Shown: piece by piece, positions 24,329-37,628 of the stretch
How the letters are laid out: each line of letters begins with the position of its first letter
Numbering within the stretch: position 1 is the stretch's first letter
NCBI RefSeq assembly: GCF_030252325.1
Contig: NZ_CP126981.1
Location: 2,604,001-2,668,000, forward strand
Reading direction: 5' to 3'
Origin: Candidatus Mycobacterium wuenschmannii
Lineage (GTDB): Bacteria; Actinomycetota; Actinomycetes; Mycobacteriales; Mycobacteriaceae
DNA length: 64,000 nucleotides
Made by a program: the position numbers and the translations under genes
Notes under the pieces: model-generated
What the model was told of the DNA's origin: nothing
Database searches by the model: none
The model's input: only the letters and a program-made list of their open reading frames with translations

Positions 24329-25516
24329 ATGGATTTCGCATTCCTACCGCCGGAGGTCAACTCCGGTCGGATGTACACCGGCCCAGGTTCCGCACCGATG
24401 CTGGCCGCGGCGACGGCGTGGGACGACCTGGCCGCCGAACTCAGTTCGTTGGCAGCGTCTTACTCCTCGGAGACAACCGGCTTGACCGGCGCCGCATGGC
24501 GGGGCCCCTCATCGGAGTCGATGGCCGCCGCGGCCGGCACGTACGTCGGCTGGATGAATGCCACCGCCGCCCAAGCCGACGAGACTGCGGGCCAGGCCAA
24601 GGCGGCGATCGCGGCGTACGAGGCCGCGTTCGCCGCGACCGTGCCGCCGCCGGTGATCGAGGCCAACCGCGCGCTACTGGCGGCGCTGGTCGCCACCAAC
24701 ATCCTCGGCCAGAACACCCCGGCGATCGCCGCCACCGAGGCGCACTACATGGAGATGTGGGCCCAGGACGCCACCGCGATGTACGGCTACGCCGGTTCCG
24801 CGGCCAGCGCGTCGGTGTTGACGCCGTTCACCGAGCCGCCGCGCACGACCAATCCTGTTGCCGCGGCACAACAACCAGCGGCAGCCGTCCAGGCGGGCGC
24901 ATCGAACGCGGCCGGCACGGCAACGGCCTCTTTGCTGCCACCGGCACTCGCCACCGACCTGGCCAATTGGAACACCATCTTCGCGGCCCTCACCGGCCCG
25001 TATTCGCTGCAGGGTTGGACGGCGATCCCCGGTGGCCCGTTCCTGTCGTTCGGCCAGGTCTACTCGTGGGCACAGAACGGGCAGGCCGCCGCGGCCTTCA
25101 TGGCGGGCCCGAAGCCGATCAGCGGGGCCCTGGCGCCGCTGGCCGGCGGAGTGGGACCGCACCTGACGTCGGCCGGCGTCCGGGCGGCGCCGGTGTCCGC
25201 GGCGATGGGCCGCGCCGCCGTGGTGGGCAGCATGTCGGTGCCGCAGGGCTGGACCCAGGCCGCGCCGGAGATCCGGATGCTCGCCAACGCGTTGCCGGCC
25301 AATCTGGCGGCCGTTCCGGCCGCGGCGTCGGCGGGCGAGGGCGGCATCTTCGGTCAGATGGCGTTGTCGAGCCTGGCCGGGCGGGCGGTCGCGGCGACGG
25401 CGAACGGCTCGGTCGGCGGCGGGCCGGCGACAGCCCCGCTGGGCGGCCTCGTCGGCGAAGCCGAGGCCGACCCCGCCGCGGCCACCATCATCGTCATCCC
25501 GGCCTTCGACGACTGA
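24329..25516 (+). CDS. PPE family protein, SVP subfamily
   Basis: A 395-residue PPE protein starting [20 protein letters not shown], with the PPE domain to about residue 175 ([40 protein letters not shown]) and the SVP motif GSMSVPQGW near residue 310. The ATG follows GGAGGTGGGCGAACC. The C-terminal [11 protein letters not shown] is a common ending of such proteins. There is no PE gene next to it, so a PE partner encoded elsewhere is expected. ESX-5 export is inferred from the subfamily. It heads a three-gene operon with a second PPE gene and a DUF732 gene. Confidence 0.92.
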   Translation: MDFAFLPPEVNSGRMYTGPGSAPMLAAATAWDDLAAELSSLAASYSSETTGLTGAAWRGPSSESMAAAAGTYVGWMNATAAQADETAGQAKAAIAAYEAAFAATVPPPVIEANRALLAALVATNILGQNTPAIAATEAHYMEMWAQDATAMYGYAGSAASASVLTPFTEPPRTTNPVAAAQQPAAAVQAGASNAAGTATASLLPPALATDLANWNTIFAALTGPYSLQGWTAIPGGPFLSFGQVYSWAQNGQAAAAFMAGPKPISGALAPLAGGVGPHLTSAGVRAAPVSAAMGRAAVVGSMSVPQGWTQAAPEIRMLANALPANLAAVPAAASAGEGGIFGQMALSSLAGRAVAATANGSVGGGPATAPLGGLVGEAEADPAAATIIVIPAFDD

Positions 25517-25526
25517 GGGAGTCGAC

Positions 25527-26801
25527 ATGTTCTACGCGGCGTTTCCACCGGAGATCAACTCGGGCCGGATGTACAGCGGCGCAGGCGCGCAGCCGTTGCT
25601 GGCCGCCGCGTCGGCCTGGAGCGAGCTGGCGACCGAATTACATTCCACCGCTGACTCTTACGCGACCGTGATCGCCTCGCTGACCAACGGACCCTGGCTC
25701 GGACCGTCGGCGCTGAGCATGGCGGCTGCGGTCGGCCCCTACCTCGCCTGGATGCAGGGCACCGCCACGCAGGCCGCCGAGACCGCCAGCCAGGCCACCG
25801 CGGCGGTCGGCGCGTACGAGGCGGCGTTCTCCGCGCACGTGCCGCCCACCGAAATCGCAGCCAACCGAGCGCAATTGGCGCAGTTGGCGGCGACCAACAT
25901 CGTCGGGCAGAACAACGCCGCGATCGCGGCCACCGAGATCGCCTACGGCGAGATGTGGGCCCAGGACGCGCTGGCGATGGACTCCTACGCGGCCTCCTCG
26001 GCGGCCGCGACGAAGCTGACCCCCTACGCCGAGCCACCGCAGACCACCAACCCGGTCGAAGGTTCACCACTGCTGCAGTGGCTGGCGGACCTGAGCACCG
26101 ACTACACCACCACCCTCAACGGCATGATCAACAGCCTGTTCGGCCCGAACGGGGCATCGACGTTCGCGGCGCTGTTCACCGCGGTCAAGGTGCCGGCCAG
26201 CTTCAGCACGCAGTTCAACGACATCGGCCTGTTGACCAACTTCCCGGTGTCGCAATTCCTCAAGTTCGCACCGGCGCCCGGCTTCGCCTTGCCGCCGAAG
26301 GAGGCGCTGGGCGGCGGACTTCTGGGCCCGTGGTACGGCCGCGGCTGGCTGACCAGTTCGGTCTCGGCCGACATGGGCGGGTCCGGCACGCTCGCCGGAA
26401 AGCTCTCCGTCCCACCGAGTTGGGCGGTGGCCACCCCGGCGGTCCGGACCGTCGCCGCCGCGCTGTCGGCAGGCGCGGAGACGGCGGTGCCCGCGGCGGC
26501 GCTGGGTGAAGCCGGACTGTTCAACTCGATGTCCGCCGCCGGGATGCTCGGTAGCGCGATCGGCGCCGGCACGCCAACCCCGATGTCCGGCAACGGTGTT
26601 CGCGGCAGCATCAAGCGGCTGAAGGACCTCAAGGTCAAGCAGTCACCGGAGCAGCTCAAGCAGTTGGTCGCGCAGATCTCGGACAAGCCCGAGAGCGTCC
26701 AGCACCACACCGTCGACCAGGACGGGCTGGACAGCCTGCTCGAACAGCTCGCCAAGAAACCCGGCATCCACGCCGTTCATCTCCGAAAGGCACACCGATG
26801 A
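25527..26801 (+). CDS. PPE family protein, SVP subfamily, with extended C-terminus
   Basis: A 424-residue PPE protein (MFYAAFPPEINSGRMYSGAG; PPE domain to about residue 175; SVP motif GKLSVPPSW near residue 293). Unlike the preceding PPE protein it has a charged tail of about 65 residues (SIKRLKDLKVKQSPEQLKQL and on) that looks like a small helical domain after the usual Ala/Gly-rich end. It lies ten bases after the first PPE gene, and its stop overlaps the DUF732 start (ATGA). The tail might bind the co-encoded secreted protein; this is speculation. Confidence 0.91.
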   Translation: MFYAAFPPEINSGRMYSGAGAQPLLAAASAWSELATELHSTADSYATVIASLTNGPWLGPSALSMAAAVGPYLAWMQGTATQAAETASQATAAVGAYEAAFSAHVPPTEIAANRAQLAQLAATNIVGQNNAAIAATEIAYGEMWAQDALAMDSYAASSAAATKLTPYAEPPQTTNPVEGSPLLQWLADLSTDYTTTLNGMINSLFGPNGASTFAALFTAVKVPASFSTQFNDIGLLTNFPVSQFLKFAPAPGFALPPKEALGGGLLGPWYGRGWLTSSVSADMGGSGTLAGKLSVPPSWAVATPAVRTVAAALSAGAETAVPAAALGEAGLFNSMSAAGMLGSAIGAGTPTPMSGNGVRGSIKRLKDLKVKQSPEQLKQLVAQISDKPESVQHHTVDQDGLDSLLEQLAKKPGIHAVHLRKAHR

Positions 26802-27112
26802 GAACATTCGCTGCAACGTTATGTGTTTGCATCACAGTGGCTTTGGCCGTTCCGGCGTCTGCCGAGCCACCGGACGGCGACGACGTGGGGTTCCTGTCCG
26901 CGCTCAACCAGGTCGGGATCCGCTTCGCCGACCCGGCACGCGCCCTCGGGGCCGGCAGGGCGGTGTGCGGCCTGCTGAACAACGGCGAGTCAGGGTTGGA
27001 GCTCGTCCATGACCTCAAGATTCGCAATCCCGGGTTCAACCTGGAAGACGCGTCCGACTTCGCCATGATCTCGGCGAAATTCTATTGTCCGCATCATCTT
27101 TCGAAGGCCTAG
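26798..27112 (+). CDS. Secreted DUF732 protein
   Basis: A 104-residue exported protein. A signal peptide (MRTFAATLCVCITVALAVPA, cleavage after ASA) precedes a DUF732 domain with the typical pair of Cys (AVCGLLNNG and FYCPHHLSKA), which probably form a disulfide. DUF732 proteins are common small mycobacterial secreted proteins of unknown function. The ATG overlaps the upstream PPE stop, so it belongs to the PPE operon. Its TAG overlaps the stop of the convergent AraC gene. Confidence 0.87.
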   Translation: MRTFAATLCVCITVALAVPASAEPPDGDDVGFLSALNQVGIRFADPARALGAGRAVCGLLNNGESGLELVHDLKIRNPGFNLEDASDFAMISAKFYCPHHLSKA

Positions 27113-27933
27113 TCGGTCTCCCCGATCCGCTGCCGATAGCTGGACGGGGTCTCGCCGCAGAACTTGGTGAACGCCCGGGTGAAAGCGCTCAGACTGTCGA
27201 AACCGACTGCGCTGGCGGTCTTTTGCACCGATTCACCCGGGCTGACGAGTAGCGCCATTGCCCGCAGCATGCGCGCGTGCAGCAGATAGGTCCGCCACGA
27301 CATGCCGACGGCGGCATCGAACTGGCGCCGCAGCGTCCGCTCCGACACCGCGACCGCGCGGCACACCTCGGCGGCGGTCACCGACGCCAGGTTCGCCTTC
27401 GTGTATTCCATTGCGGCAGCGACCATCGCGTTGTCGGCGGTGGGCAGGCTCAGCGGCGCCTCGTGGTCGAGCGCCTCGAACACCAGGTGGCCGAGGGTCT
27501 GAAAGAAGCCGTCGGACACCGGATCACTGTCCGGGCGGCCGATCGGCCAGCGCAGCGCGTAGATCATCATCTGGCGGATCAGCGGCGACACCATCACGAT
27601 GCGGGCGCGCTGATCCACTGCGGGCAGCAACCCCGGGTCGAACATCACCGCGACGCTGCGAACGTCCGGCGTCATGGTCGCTTGGTGTTCCAACCCGACC
27701 GGAATCCACGCGGCCTGCTGCGGCGGCAATAGATAGTGCGCGCTAGCCGTCTCGACCTCGACGACGCCGCCGATCGCGTACTGGATCTGGTGCAGGTCAT
27801 GAGAATGCCAACCGGTCACCAGCTGGCTGCCCTCGTACAGATAGCTGCCACCGCGCGCCCGGCCACCGCGGCGAAGTTCGACGACATTGGCCGATTGCGG
27901 CAAATGTCTGGCCGAAGATGCGGAGACGGTCAT
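27109..27933 (-). CDS. AraC-family regulator with cupin sensor domain
   Basis: A 274-residue AraC/XylS protein. The N-terminal half is a cupin ligand-binding domain (GWHSHDLHQIQYAIGG, LLPPQQAAWIPVGLEHQ). The C-terminal half has two helix-turn-helix motifs (VAVSERTLRRQFDAAVGMSW, then SAVGFDSLSAFTRAFTKFCG). It starts at ATG 27933, only 25 bases from the start of the divergent amidohydrolase gene, which it probably controls. An open frame continues upstream into that gene on the other strand but is a shadow. Its effector is unknown, perhaps the amidohydrolase substrate. Confidence 0.88.
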   Translation of the reverse strand: MTVSASSARHLPQSANVVELRRGGRARGGSYLYEGSQLVTGWHSHDLHQIQYAIGGVVEVETASAHYLLPPQQAAWIPVGLEHQATMTPDVRSVAVMFDPGLLPAVDQRARIVMVSPLIRQMMIYALRWPIGRPDSDPVSDGFFQTLGHLVFEALDHEAPLSLPTADNAMVAAAMEYTKANLASVTAAEVCRAVAVSERTLRRQFDAAVGMSWRTYLLHARMLRAMALLVSPGESVQKTASAVGFDSLSAFTRAFTKFCGETPSSYRQRIGETD

Positions 27934-27958
27934 CGGTGTCCAGGGTAGTAGTTGAGGG

Positions 27959-29224
27959 ATGAACACTGACGACCTGATCCTGGTCAGCATCGACGACCAC
28001 GTCGTGGAGCCACCGGACATGTTCCTGCGCCACGTGCCGGCCAAGTTCAAGGACGAGGCGCCGGTCGTCGTCACCGATGACAAGGGCGTCGATCAGTGGA
28101 TGTACCAGGGCCGCCCGCAGGGCGTCAGTGGCCTCAACGCCGTGGTGTCCTGGCCGGCCGAAGAGTGGGGCCGCGACCCGGCGGGCTTCGCGGAAATGCG
28201 GCCCGGCGTCTACGACGTGCACGAGCGGGTCCGCGACATGAACCGCAACGGCATCCTCGCCTCGATGTGCTTCCCGACGTTCACCGGCTTCTCCGCCCGA
28301 CACCTCAACATGACCCGCGAGGACGTCACCCTGGTGATGGTGTCGGCCTACAACGACTGGCACATCGACGAGTGGGCCGGCTCCTACCCGGACCGCTTCA
28401 TCCCGATCGCGATCCTGCCGACCTGGACCCCCGAGGGCATGTGCGACGAGATCCGCCGCGTCGCCGCGAAGGGCTGTCACGCGGTGACGATGCCGGAACT
28501 GCCACATCTGGAGGGACTTCCGAGCTACCACGACGACGACTACTGGGGCCCGGTGTTCCGCACCCTGTCCGAGGAGAACGTGGTGATGTGCCTGCACATC
28601 GGCACCGGCTTCGGGGCGATCAGCATGGCGCCCAACGCGCCGATCGACAACATGATCATCCTGGCCACCCAGGTGTCGGCGATGTGCGCGCAGGACCTGC
28701 TGTGGGGCCCGGCTATGCGCAAGTACCCGGACCTGAAATTCGCCTTCTCCGAAGGCGGAATCGGTTGGATCCCTTTCTATTTGGATCGCAGCGATCGGCA
28801 TTACACCAACCAGAAATGGCTGCGCCGCGACTTCGGCGACAAGTTGCCCAGCGACGTGTTCCGCGAGCACTCGCTGGCCTGCTACGTCACCGACAAGACC
28901 TCGCTGAAGCTTCGCCATGAGATCGGCATCGACATCATCGCCTGGGAATGCGACTACCCGCACTCGGACTGCTTCTGGCCGGACGCGCCCGAGCAGGTGC
29001 TGGCCGAACTCAACGCGGCCGGCGCCGACGACACCGACATCAACAAGATCACCTGGCAGAACGCCTGTGGCTTTTTCGGCTGGGACCCGTTCGCCCGCAC
29101 GCCGCGTACGCAGGCGACGGTGAAAGCGTTGCGCGCCAAGGGCGCCGACGTCGACGTGTCGATCCGGCCGCGCAAGGAATGGGCGCGACTCTACGAGGCC
29201 AAGCAGCCGGCGCAGTCGATTTAA
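27959..29224 (+). CDS. Amidohydrolase family protein (PF04909 type)
   Basis: A 421-residue TIM-barrel metallohydrolase of the amidohydrolase-2 type common in mycobacteria. Visible are the N-terminal SIDDHVVEPPDMF (metal-binding region, here DDH), the middle HIGTGF and FSEGGIGWIPF, and the late VIIAWECDYPHSDCFWP-like stretch (IIAWECDYPHSDCFWP) with the catalytic Asp. Relatives hydrolyse or decarboxylate ring-cleavage or polyketide-like substrates; the reaction here is unknown. It is divergent from the AraC regulator. A shorter relative lies at 60858-62018. Confidence 0.87.
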   Translation: MNTDDLILVSIDDHVVEPPDMFLRHVPAKFKDEAPVVVTDDKGVDQWMYQGRPQGVSGLNAVVSWPAEEWGRDPAGFAEMRPGVYDVHERVRDMNRNGILASMCFPTFTGFSARHLNMTREDVTLVMVSAYNDWHIDEWAGSYPDRFIPIAILPTWTPEGMCDEIRRVAAKGCHAVTMPELPHLEGLPSYHDDDYWGPVFRTLSEENVVMCLHIGTGFGAISMAPNAPIDNMIILATQVSAMCAQDLLWGPAMRKYPDLKFAFSEGGIGWIPFYLDRSDRHYTNQKWLRRDFGDKLPSDVFREHSLACYVTDKTSLKLRHEIGIDIIAWECDYPHSDCFWPDAPEQVLAELNAAGADDTDINKITWQNACGFFGWDPFARTPRTQATVKALRAKGADVDVSIRPRKEWARLYEAKQPAQSI

Positions 29225-29265
29225 CCGGCTCCTCCTCGCGCAAACTACGCGCGCATCGTCGCCGG
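29225..29265. terminator. Bidirectional hairpin between convergent genes
   Basis: A nested stem lies between the convergent amidohydrolase and acyl-AMP ligase genes. The inner CGCGC (29237-29241) pairs with GCGCG (29249-29253), and the outer CCGGC (29225) with GCCGG (29261). There is no T tract. The position supports a terminator for both units. Confidence 0.4.
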
Positions 29266-29268
29266 CGG

Positions 29269-30903
29269 TTAAGTAACCAGCGTGACCGAGTTCGCCCGGC
29301 GCAGCTTGCCGGACGACGTCTTCGGGATGCTGCCGGGGCCGAGCACGACCACGTTGCGCGGCCGCACGTCCACCTCGGTGACGACCTCGTGGGCCACCTG
29401 GTGCTCGATGCGCCGCACCTCGGCCGGGTCGTCGTGATGGTTGGATTCGACTGCGACGGCGAAGGTTTCGCGTGAGTGGCCGGCGTCCAGTCGAACCGCG
29501 ACGGCGCAGCCGGTGCGGACTCCCTCGACGCGGCCGGCGGCCCGCTCGATGTCGGTCGGGTAGATGTTGCGGCCCGCCATGATGATGACGTCCTTGACGC
29601 GGCCGCAGACCACGACGTGGCCGTTCTCCATCAGGTAGCCGAGGTCACCGGTGTCGTACCAGCCGTGCTCGTCCTGGGCCGGCAGGAAACCGCCCATGGT
29701 GATGTAGCCGGGCGTGACGCATTCGCCGCGCAGTTCGATGACGCCGACACCGCGCGGGGGCATAACGTTGCCGTTCTCGTCGACGACGCGCGCCTCGAGG
29801 TCTTTGAGCAGCGGGCCCAGCGACGCCAGCCGCCGGGTGTTGCCCTTGGCGGCGGGCACGGCGCGACGCAGCGCGGCCAGCAGGTCGGCGTCGACCTCGT
29901 CGACCACCAGGCCGGCATTGCACTCGGAGAACGACACCGCCAGCGTGGTCTCGGCCATGCCGTAGGCGGGCAGGATCGCCGACGGCTTGAGGCCGAACGG
30001 CTTGCCGGCGTCCAGCAGGTCCTCGACGTCGGCGGGGTCGACGGGCTCGGCGCCCGACAGCGCGAAACGCAGCGTCGACAGGTCGTACTGGCCGGGCTCG
30101 GCCTGCTTGCGCAACCGCTTGGCGAACAGCGCGTAGGCGAAGTTGGGCGCCGCGGTCATGGTGCCCTTGTACTTGTCGATCAGCTTGGCCCACAGCAGGG
30201 TGTCGCGCAGGAAGTCCATCGGCGTGACCTTGACCAGCTCCGCGCCGAAGTACATCGGGATCGTCAGGAAGCCGACCATGCCCATGTCGTGGAAGCAGGG
30301 CAACCAGCTGACCATGACGTCCTTGTCGACGTCGTACTCGGCGCCGATGAACATCGCTTCGGCGTTGGAGTAGATGTTGCGGTGCGTGATCTGCACGGCC
30401 TTCGGGGAACCGGTGGATCCGGACGTCAGCTGCATCAGCGCCAGGTCGTCTTCGCCGGTCTCGATCGGGTCGATCGGCTCGCACTCGAGCAGGTCGCCGA
30501 TCTTGAGGACCTTGATGCCCTTCTCTTCGAGCACCGGGACGGCGACGAGGAACGGCTCGGAGACGATGACCGCGCTGGCCTCGATCATCGCGATGACGTT
30601 CATGGTGTCCTCGGCCCAGACGGCGAGGTCGGTGCGTGGGGTCGGCTGGTGCAGCATCGTCAGGCTGGCGCCGCGCATCCACAGGGCCTGCGCGGTCGGC
30701 GCGATCTCGACCGGGAATCCGGCCAGCACGCCAACGGCGTCACCGTGTCCGACTCCCGCGGCGGCCAGGCCGCCGGCGATGCGTCGGGCACGCTCGTGCA
30801 CTTCGAGCCAGGTGTGCCGGACCGGCTCGTGGGGCTCGCCGGTGACCATGCCCCGCGAACTCTGATGAGCGTTGCGGAACATGTTCTCGGTAAACCTGCT
30901 CAC
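29269..30903 (-). CDS. pks16: Long-chain fatty acyl-AMP ligase (Pks16-type)
   Basis: A 544-residue adenylate-forming enzyme nearly identical along its length to M. tuberculosis Rv1013 (named Pks16 although it is not a polyketide synthase). ANL motifs are [20 protein letters not shown] (A3), YGMAETTL (A5), [11 protein letters not shown] (A7), and KTSSGKLRR with the C-terminal Lys (A10). It activates a fatty acid as acyl-AMP; transfer to CoA or to an acyl carrier protein is undecided. It follows ispE in the same direction after a 283-base gap, so it has its own promoter. In M. tuberculosis it likewise lies near ispE and pth. Confidence 0.93.
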   Translation of the reverse strand: MSRFTENMFRNAHQSSRGMVTGEPHEPVRHTWLEVHERARRIAGGLAAAGVGHGDAVGVLAGFPVEIAPTAQALWMRGASLTMLHQPTPRTDLAVWAEDTMNVIAMIEASAVIVSEPFLVAVPVLEEKGIKVLKIGDLLECEPIDPIETGEDDLALMQLTSGSTGSPKAVQITHRNIYSNAEAMFIGAEYDVDKDVMVSWLPCFHDMGMVGFLTIPMYFGAELVKVTPMDFLRDTLLWAKLIDKYKGTMTAAPNFAYALFAKRLRKQAEPGQYDLSTLRFALSGAEPVDPADVEDLLDAGKPFGLKPSAILPAYGMAETTLAVSFSECNAGLVVDEVDADLLAALRRAVPAAKGNTRRLASLGPLLKDLEARVVDENGNVMPPRGVGVIELRGECVTPGYITMGGFLPAQDEHGWYDTGDLGYLMENGHVVVCGRVKDVIIMAGRNIYPTDIERAAGRVEGVRTGCAVAVRLDAGHSRETFAVAVESNHHDDPAEVRRIEHQVAHEVVTEVDVRPRNVVVLGPGSIPKTSSGKLRRANSVTLVT

Positions 30904-31186
30904 GATTGCCTCCTCGGTTCCGGCGCCATCGCCCGACCCTTAATGTTGCTCCTGCTCAAGCACACTTTGGGATAGCCGCGCGCCCACAATTGGGCAGCGA
31001 TTTGGTCTCGAATCGCCTGCGAAGCGGTAACCGGCCGCACTGTGGTCGCATCGTTGCTGGCAAGCCCGCCGACGGAGATGGCGGGCGAAAAAGCCAGGCT
31101 CGTTGCTCGACCGGAAATCATCACCGTCGAACATCTTAAACTCCTCTTAAAGAAGTGCCAAACTGTGTGGCGAAATCGCCGCCGCG
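30904..31186 (-). promoter_or_regulatory. Upstream region of acyl-AMP ligase with recurrent element, copy D
   Basis: A 283-base gap, more A/T-rich than the flanks. At 30961-30974 the plus strand reads CACACTTTGGGATA, matching the start of the 36-bp element of the glycan and PE operons with one base deleted, in the same orientation to the gene. A further CAGTTTGGC occurs on the minus strand near 31155. No small gene is supported. Confidence 0.3.
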
Positions 31187-32143
31187 TCAGTCGCCCGACG
31201 CGGGCGTGGGCACCACCCGCGCGCCGTGCACCGGCCCACTGGCGACGCGCACCGTCCGACACACCCCGGCCCCGGTCAGTTCGATGCCGACATCGACCGC
31301 CGCGGACGCCGACCGGCACAGGAACGCGCAGGTAGGCCCGGAACCCGACACCAGCCCCGCCAGCGCGCCAGCCTCGACGCCGGCCCGCAGGACGCGGCGC
31401 AGGCGCGCGTTCATGCTCAGGGCGGCGGCCTGCAGTTCGTTGCCCAACAGCGGCGCCAACTCCTCCGGATCACCGGCCGCCAGCGCGGCGAGCACCGGGC
31501 CGGCCTCGCCAAGGCGCGGCGGATCGCCGGCCTCGCGCAGGCGGTCCAGCTCACGGAACACCTTCGGCGTGGACAGACCACCGTCGGCGAACGCGAGCAC
31601 CCAGTGAAAGTTGTTGCGGGCCAACACCGTAGCGAGCTCCTCGCCGCGGCCGGTGCCCAGCGCGGTACCGCCGTGCAGAGCGAACGGCACGTCGCTGCCG
31701 AGTTTGGCCGCCAGGGTGTGCAGATCGCGGCGGGGTACGCCGAGTTCCCAGAGCGAGTTCAGCGCGACCAGCACACCGGCCGCGTCCGCGCTGCCGCCGC
31801 CCATGCCGCCGGCCACCGGAATGCTCTTGTCGATCGTGATCGACACGTCGGGCGCGCGGCCGACGTGCTCACCCATCAGCTCGGCGGCCTGCCAGGCCAG
31901 GTTGCGCTCGTCGAGAGGCAATTCGCCGGCGCCCTCGCCGGTGATCTCCAGCGACAGCACGTCGGCGTTGCGGACGGTGACCTCGTCCACCAGCGAGACG
32001 GCGTGAAACACCGTCGTCAGCTCGTGATATCCGCTGTCCAGCAGGTCTCCGACGGCCAGGTAGAGGTTGATCTTGCCGGGCGTGCGGACCGTCACCGCCC
32101 CAATGGGCGCCCACTGAGCTGCGGTGCTTCCGTCCATCGGCAC
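31187..32143 (-). CDS. ispE: 4-diphosphocytidyl-2-C-methyl-D-erythritol kinase
   Basis: A 318-residue GHMP kinase of the MEP isoprenoid pathway, phosphorylating CDP-ME at the 2-hydroxyl. Visible are [21 protein letters not shown] (substrate Lys and His), the ATP-binding glycine motif [17 protein letters not shown] and [15 protein letters not shown]. tuberculosis IspE is 306 residues. The start here may be GTG 32143 or ATG 32137; the extra N-terminal [12 protein letters not shown] is not conserved. It is third in the rpfB-ksgA-ispE operon, 22 bases after ksgA. Confidence 0.95.
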   Translation of the reverse strand: MPMDGSTAAQWAPIGAVTVRTPGKINLYLAVGDLLDSGYHELTTVFHAVSLVDEVTVRNADVLSLEITGEGAGELPLDERNLAWQAAELMGEHVGRAPDVSITIDKSIPVAGGMGGGSADAAGVLVALNSLWELGVPRRDLHTLAAKLGSDVPFALHGGTALGTGRGEELATVLARNNFHWVLAFADGGLSTPKVFRELDRLREAGDPPRLGEAGPVLAALAAGDPEELAPLLGNELQAAALSMNARLRRVLRAGVEAGALAGLVSGSGPTCAFLCRSASAAVDVGIELTGAGVCRTVRVASGPVHGARVVPTPASGD

Positions 32144-32165
32144 CGAACGAGACTATCGCCCGAGC

Positions 32166-35180
<3,015 letters not shown>

Positions 35181-35204
35181 GCGCACACCATAAGGTGCAT
35201 CTTG

Positions 35205-36746
35205 ATGAACCCGTACTACGTCACCACGGCGATCACGTACCCGAATGGCAACCCGCACGTCGGGCACGCCTACGAGTACATCGCCACCGACGCGATCGCC
35301 CGGTTCAAGCGGCTTGACGGCTTCGACGTCCGCTTCCTCACCGGCACCGACGAGCACGGCCTGAAGATGGTGGAGACCGCGGCCGCGGAAGGCATTCCGA
35401 CCGCCGAGTTGGCCAAGCGGAACTCCGACGTGTTCCAGCGTCTGCAACAGAAGCTGAACATCTCCTTCGACCGGTTCATCCGCACCACCGACGCCGACCA
35501 CCACGAGGCGTCCAAGGAGATCTGGCGGCGGATGCACGACGCCGGTGACATCTACCTGGACAGCTACTCGGGCTGGTACTCGGTGCGCGACGAGCGGTTC
35601 TTCGTCGAATCCGAGACCGCGGAGGTCGACGGAACGCGGATCGCGGTCGAGACCGGCACCCCGGTCACCTGGACCGAGGAGCAGACGTACTTCTTCCGGC
35701 TGTCCGCCTACGCCGAGAAGTTGTTGGTGCACTACGACTCCCACCCGGAGTTCATCGCGCCCGAGGTGCGCCGCAACGAGGTGGTCAGCTTCGTCTCCGG
35801 CGGTCTGCGCGACCTGTCGATATCCCGCACGTCGTTCGACTGGGGCGTGAAGGTGCCCGAGCATCCCGACCATGTGATGTACGTCTGGGTCGACGCGCTG
35901 ACCAACTACCTCACCGGCGTCGGCTACCCGGACAACGAATCCGAACTGTTCCAACGGTATTGGCCGGCCGATCTACACATGATCGGCAAGGACATCATCC
36001 GGTTTCACACCGTCTACTGGCCGGCCTTTTTGATGTCGGCTGGAATCGCCCTGCCCAAACGGGTTTTCGCGCACGGATTCCTGCTCAACAAGGGCGAGAA
36101 GATGAGCAAGTCGGTGGGAAACATCGTCGACCCGAACACGCTGGTCGACACGTTCGGCGTCGACCAGGTGCGGTATTTCCTGCTGCGCGAGGTGCCGTTC
36201 GGCCAGGACGGCAGCTACAGCGAAGATGCGATCATCAGCCGGATCAATGCCGACCTGGCCAACGAACTCGGCAACCTGGCGCAGCGGTCGCTGTCGATGA
36301 TCGGCAAGAATCTCGATGGGGTGGTGCCGACGCCCGGTGAGTTCAGCGCCGAGGACACCGAGCTGCTTTCATTGGCCGACGGCCTTCTCGAGCGGGTGCG
36401 GGCCGAATTCGACAATCAGGCAATGCATCTCGGACTCGAGGCGATCTGGCTGATGCTCGGCGCGGCCAACCGGTACTTCTCGGCACAGGAACCGTGGGTG
36501 CTGCGCAAGAGCGACACCGAGGCCGATCAGGTGCGCTTCGCCACCGTGTTGTACGTGACGATCGAAGCGGTGCGCATCGCTGCACTGCTGGTGCAGCCGG
36601 TGATGCCGGAGTCGGCGGGCACGCTGCTCGACCTACTCGGCCAGTCGCCGGAAGCACGGAACTTCACGTCCATCGGGACTCGGGTGTTGCCCGGCACTGC
36701 GCTCCCGGCGCCCACCGGCGTCTTTCCGCGCTACCAGGTCGACTAG
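35205..36746 (+). CDS. metG: Methionyl-tRNA synthetase
   Basis: A 513-residue class I synthetase (called MetS/MetG in mycobacteria, 519 residues in M. tuberculosis). The HIGH-type motif is HVGH at residues 18-21 in [17 protein letters not shown], and KMSKS lies near residue 300 ([12 protein letters not shown]). TGTDEHGLK is also conserved. It lacks the zinc-knuckle insert cysteines and the C-terminal tRNA-binding extension, as expected for this short form. The ATG at 35205 gives [15 protein letters not shown], the standard N-terminus. Its stop overlaps that of the convergent flavin-type gene. Confidence 0.96.
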   Translation: MNPYYVTTAITYPNGNPHVGHAYEYIATDAIARFKRLDGFDVRFLTGTDEHGLKMVETAAAEGIPTAELAKRNSDVFQRLQQKLNISFDRFIRTTDADHHEASKEIWRRMHDAGDIYLDSYSGWYSVRDERFFVESETAEVDGTRIAVETGTPVTWTEEQTYFFRLSAYAEKLLVHYDSHPEFIAPEVRRNEVVSFVSGGLRDLSISRTSFDWGVKVPEHPDHVMYVWVDALTNYLTGVGYPDNESELFQRYWPADLHMIGKDIIRFHTVYWPAFLMSAGIALPKRVFAHGFLLNKGEKMSKSVGNIVDPNTLVDTFGVDQVRYFLLREVPFGQDGSYSEDAIISRINADLANELGNLAQRSLSMIGKNLDGVVPTPGEFSAEDTELLSLADGLLERVRAEFDNQAMHLGLEAIWLMLGAANRYFSAQEPWVLRKSDTEADQVRFATVLYVTIEAVRIAALLVQPVMPESAGTLLDLLGQSPEARNFTSIGTRVLPGTALPAPTGVFPRYQVD

Positions 36747-37093
36747 GCCAGGCGAATCTTGACGGTCACCCGGCCGTTCGAATCCCGTTGCGCGACAGCA
36801 TGTCCAGCGCGCTCGGTGTCATCGAGCGTCAGCGTGACCGGTCCACCCTCACCGAGGAAGTTGCGCCACCACGTCTTGGCGTCGGGCAGGTTCGCGCCGA
36901 CCTCGATTTCGTCGCCGCGACGGCGGTAGGCGACTGGGATGCTGAACGTCTTTCCGGATCGCCGCCCGGTGTAGCTGATCGTCGTGACGCTGCGCCGCAA
37001 CAGCTTTCCGAACCGCGGCGAGGCGGTGATCGCCGTGACCGGAGCGTTGAACAGCGGAGCGGCCTTCATGACGAGCCGAGCGATGTTGACCAT
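36743..37093 (-). CDS. Deazaflavin/flavin-dependent nitroreductase-family protein
   Basis: A 116-residue split-barrel protein of the F420H2-dependent oxidoreductase (Ddn/DUF385) family, judged from [39 protein letters not shown] and [15 protein letters not shown]. It is shorter than Ddn (151), having little N-terminal extension. Members reduce quinones or other hydrophobic substrates with F420. It is convergent with metG (stops overlap) and lies 13 bases downstream of the DUF1772 gene, so the two are probably one operon repressed by the divergent TetR. Confidence 0.8.
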   Translation of the reverse strand: MVNIARLVMKAAPLFNAPVTAITASPRFGKLLRRSVTTISYTGRRSGKTFSIPVAYRRRGDEIEVGANLPDAKTWWRNFLGEGGPVTLTLDDTERAGHAVAQRDSNGRVTVKIRLA

Positions 37094-37106
37094 TTTGACT
37101 AACCTT

Positions 37107-37571
37107 TCACATCACCATGGCCGCGCCGAGCGCCGCGACCGCTAGTCCCTGGAGGGTCGCGCGTGCCGTGATGACCGCGTCCCACTTTCGTTGCAGCGCA
37201 GGCGCATCGATGGTCACCCCCGAGCCGTCGGCCGCGGCGGTGAGTTCACGGTTGATCGGCGCGCTCACCCGGAGGTAGATCACCAGCCACCCCACCAGTA
37301 GCACGAACGCGACGCCCGCCGCACCGGCCTGCACCCAGTGGCCCGACGCCGCGGCCACCCCCGCACTGATCGCCGCGGCCAACAGGCCGAGCACCCCGGG
37401 CACCGGCATCCGCCGGTCGCCGTACCGGTGGATGTTGCCCATCACCGACAGCAGGGCCCGGTCGTCGACACGGGCCAGTGCGGGCCGTTGCACCATCGCG
37501 CAGAATACGTCGGTGCCGTAGACCACCGCGGTGCCGAGCACCGCGGTCAACGCGAACAACTTCGCGACCAT
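37107..37571 (-). CDS. DUF1772 membrane protein
   Basis: A 154-residue protein with four hydrophobic helices (KLFALTAVLGTAVVYGTDVF; GVLGLLAAAISAGVAAASG; AGAAGVAFVLLVGWLVIYL; and the C-terminal LQGLAVAALGAAMVM) and the DUF1772 landmark RVSAPINREL. Function is unknown. The ATG at 37571 is chosen because GGAGGAGGACGCG precedes it directly; an upstream ATG at 37586 is within that ribosome-binding site. It is divergent from a TetR gene across an operator-bearing gap of 97 bases. Confidence 0.83.
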   Translation of the reverse strand: MVAKLFALTAVLGTAVVYGTDVFCAMVQRPALARVDDRALLSVMGNIHRYGDRRMPVPGVLGLLAAAISAGVAAASGHWVQAGAAGVAFVLLVGWLVIYLRVSAPINRELTAAADGSGVTIDAPALQRKWDAVITARATLQGLAVAALGAAMVM

Positions 37572-37592
37572 CGCGTCCTCCTCCATCCGGGT

Positions 37593-37607
37593 GTTAGCGA
37601 CGCTAAC
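37593..37607. promoter_or_regulatory. TetR operator in divergent promoter (site 1)
   Basis: GTTAGCGACGCTAAC is a perfect 7-bp inverted repeat with a one-base centre between the divergent DUF1772 and TetR genes. A shorter copy (TAGCGGCGCTA, 37629-37639) and a half-site (CGCTAAC, near 37653) follow. Repeated, symmetric TTAGCG arms between a TetR gene and its neighbour are the normal picture of autoregulation. Confidence 0.7.
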
Positions 37608-37628
37608 CCCGCATCCCGAGCGTGTCAA

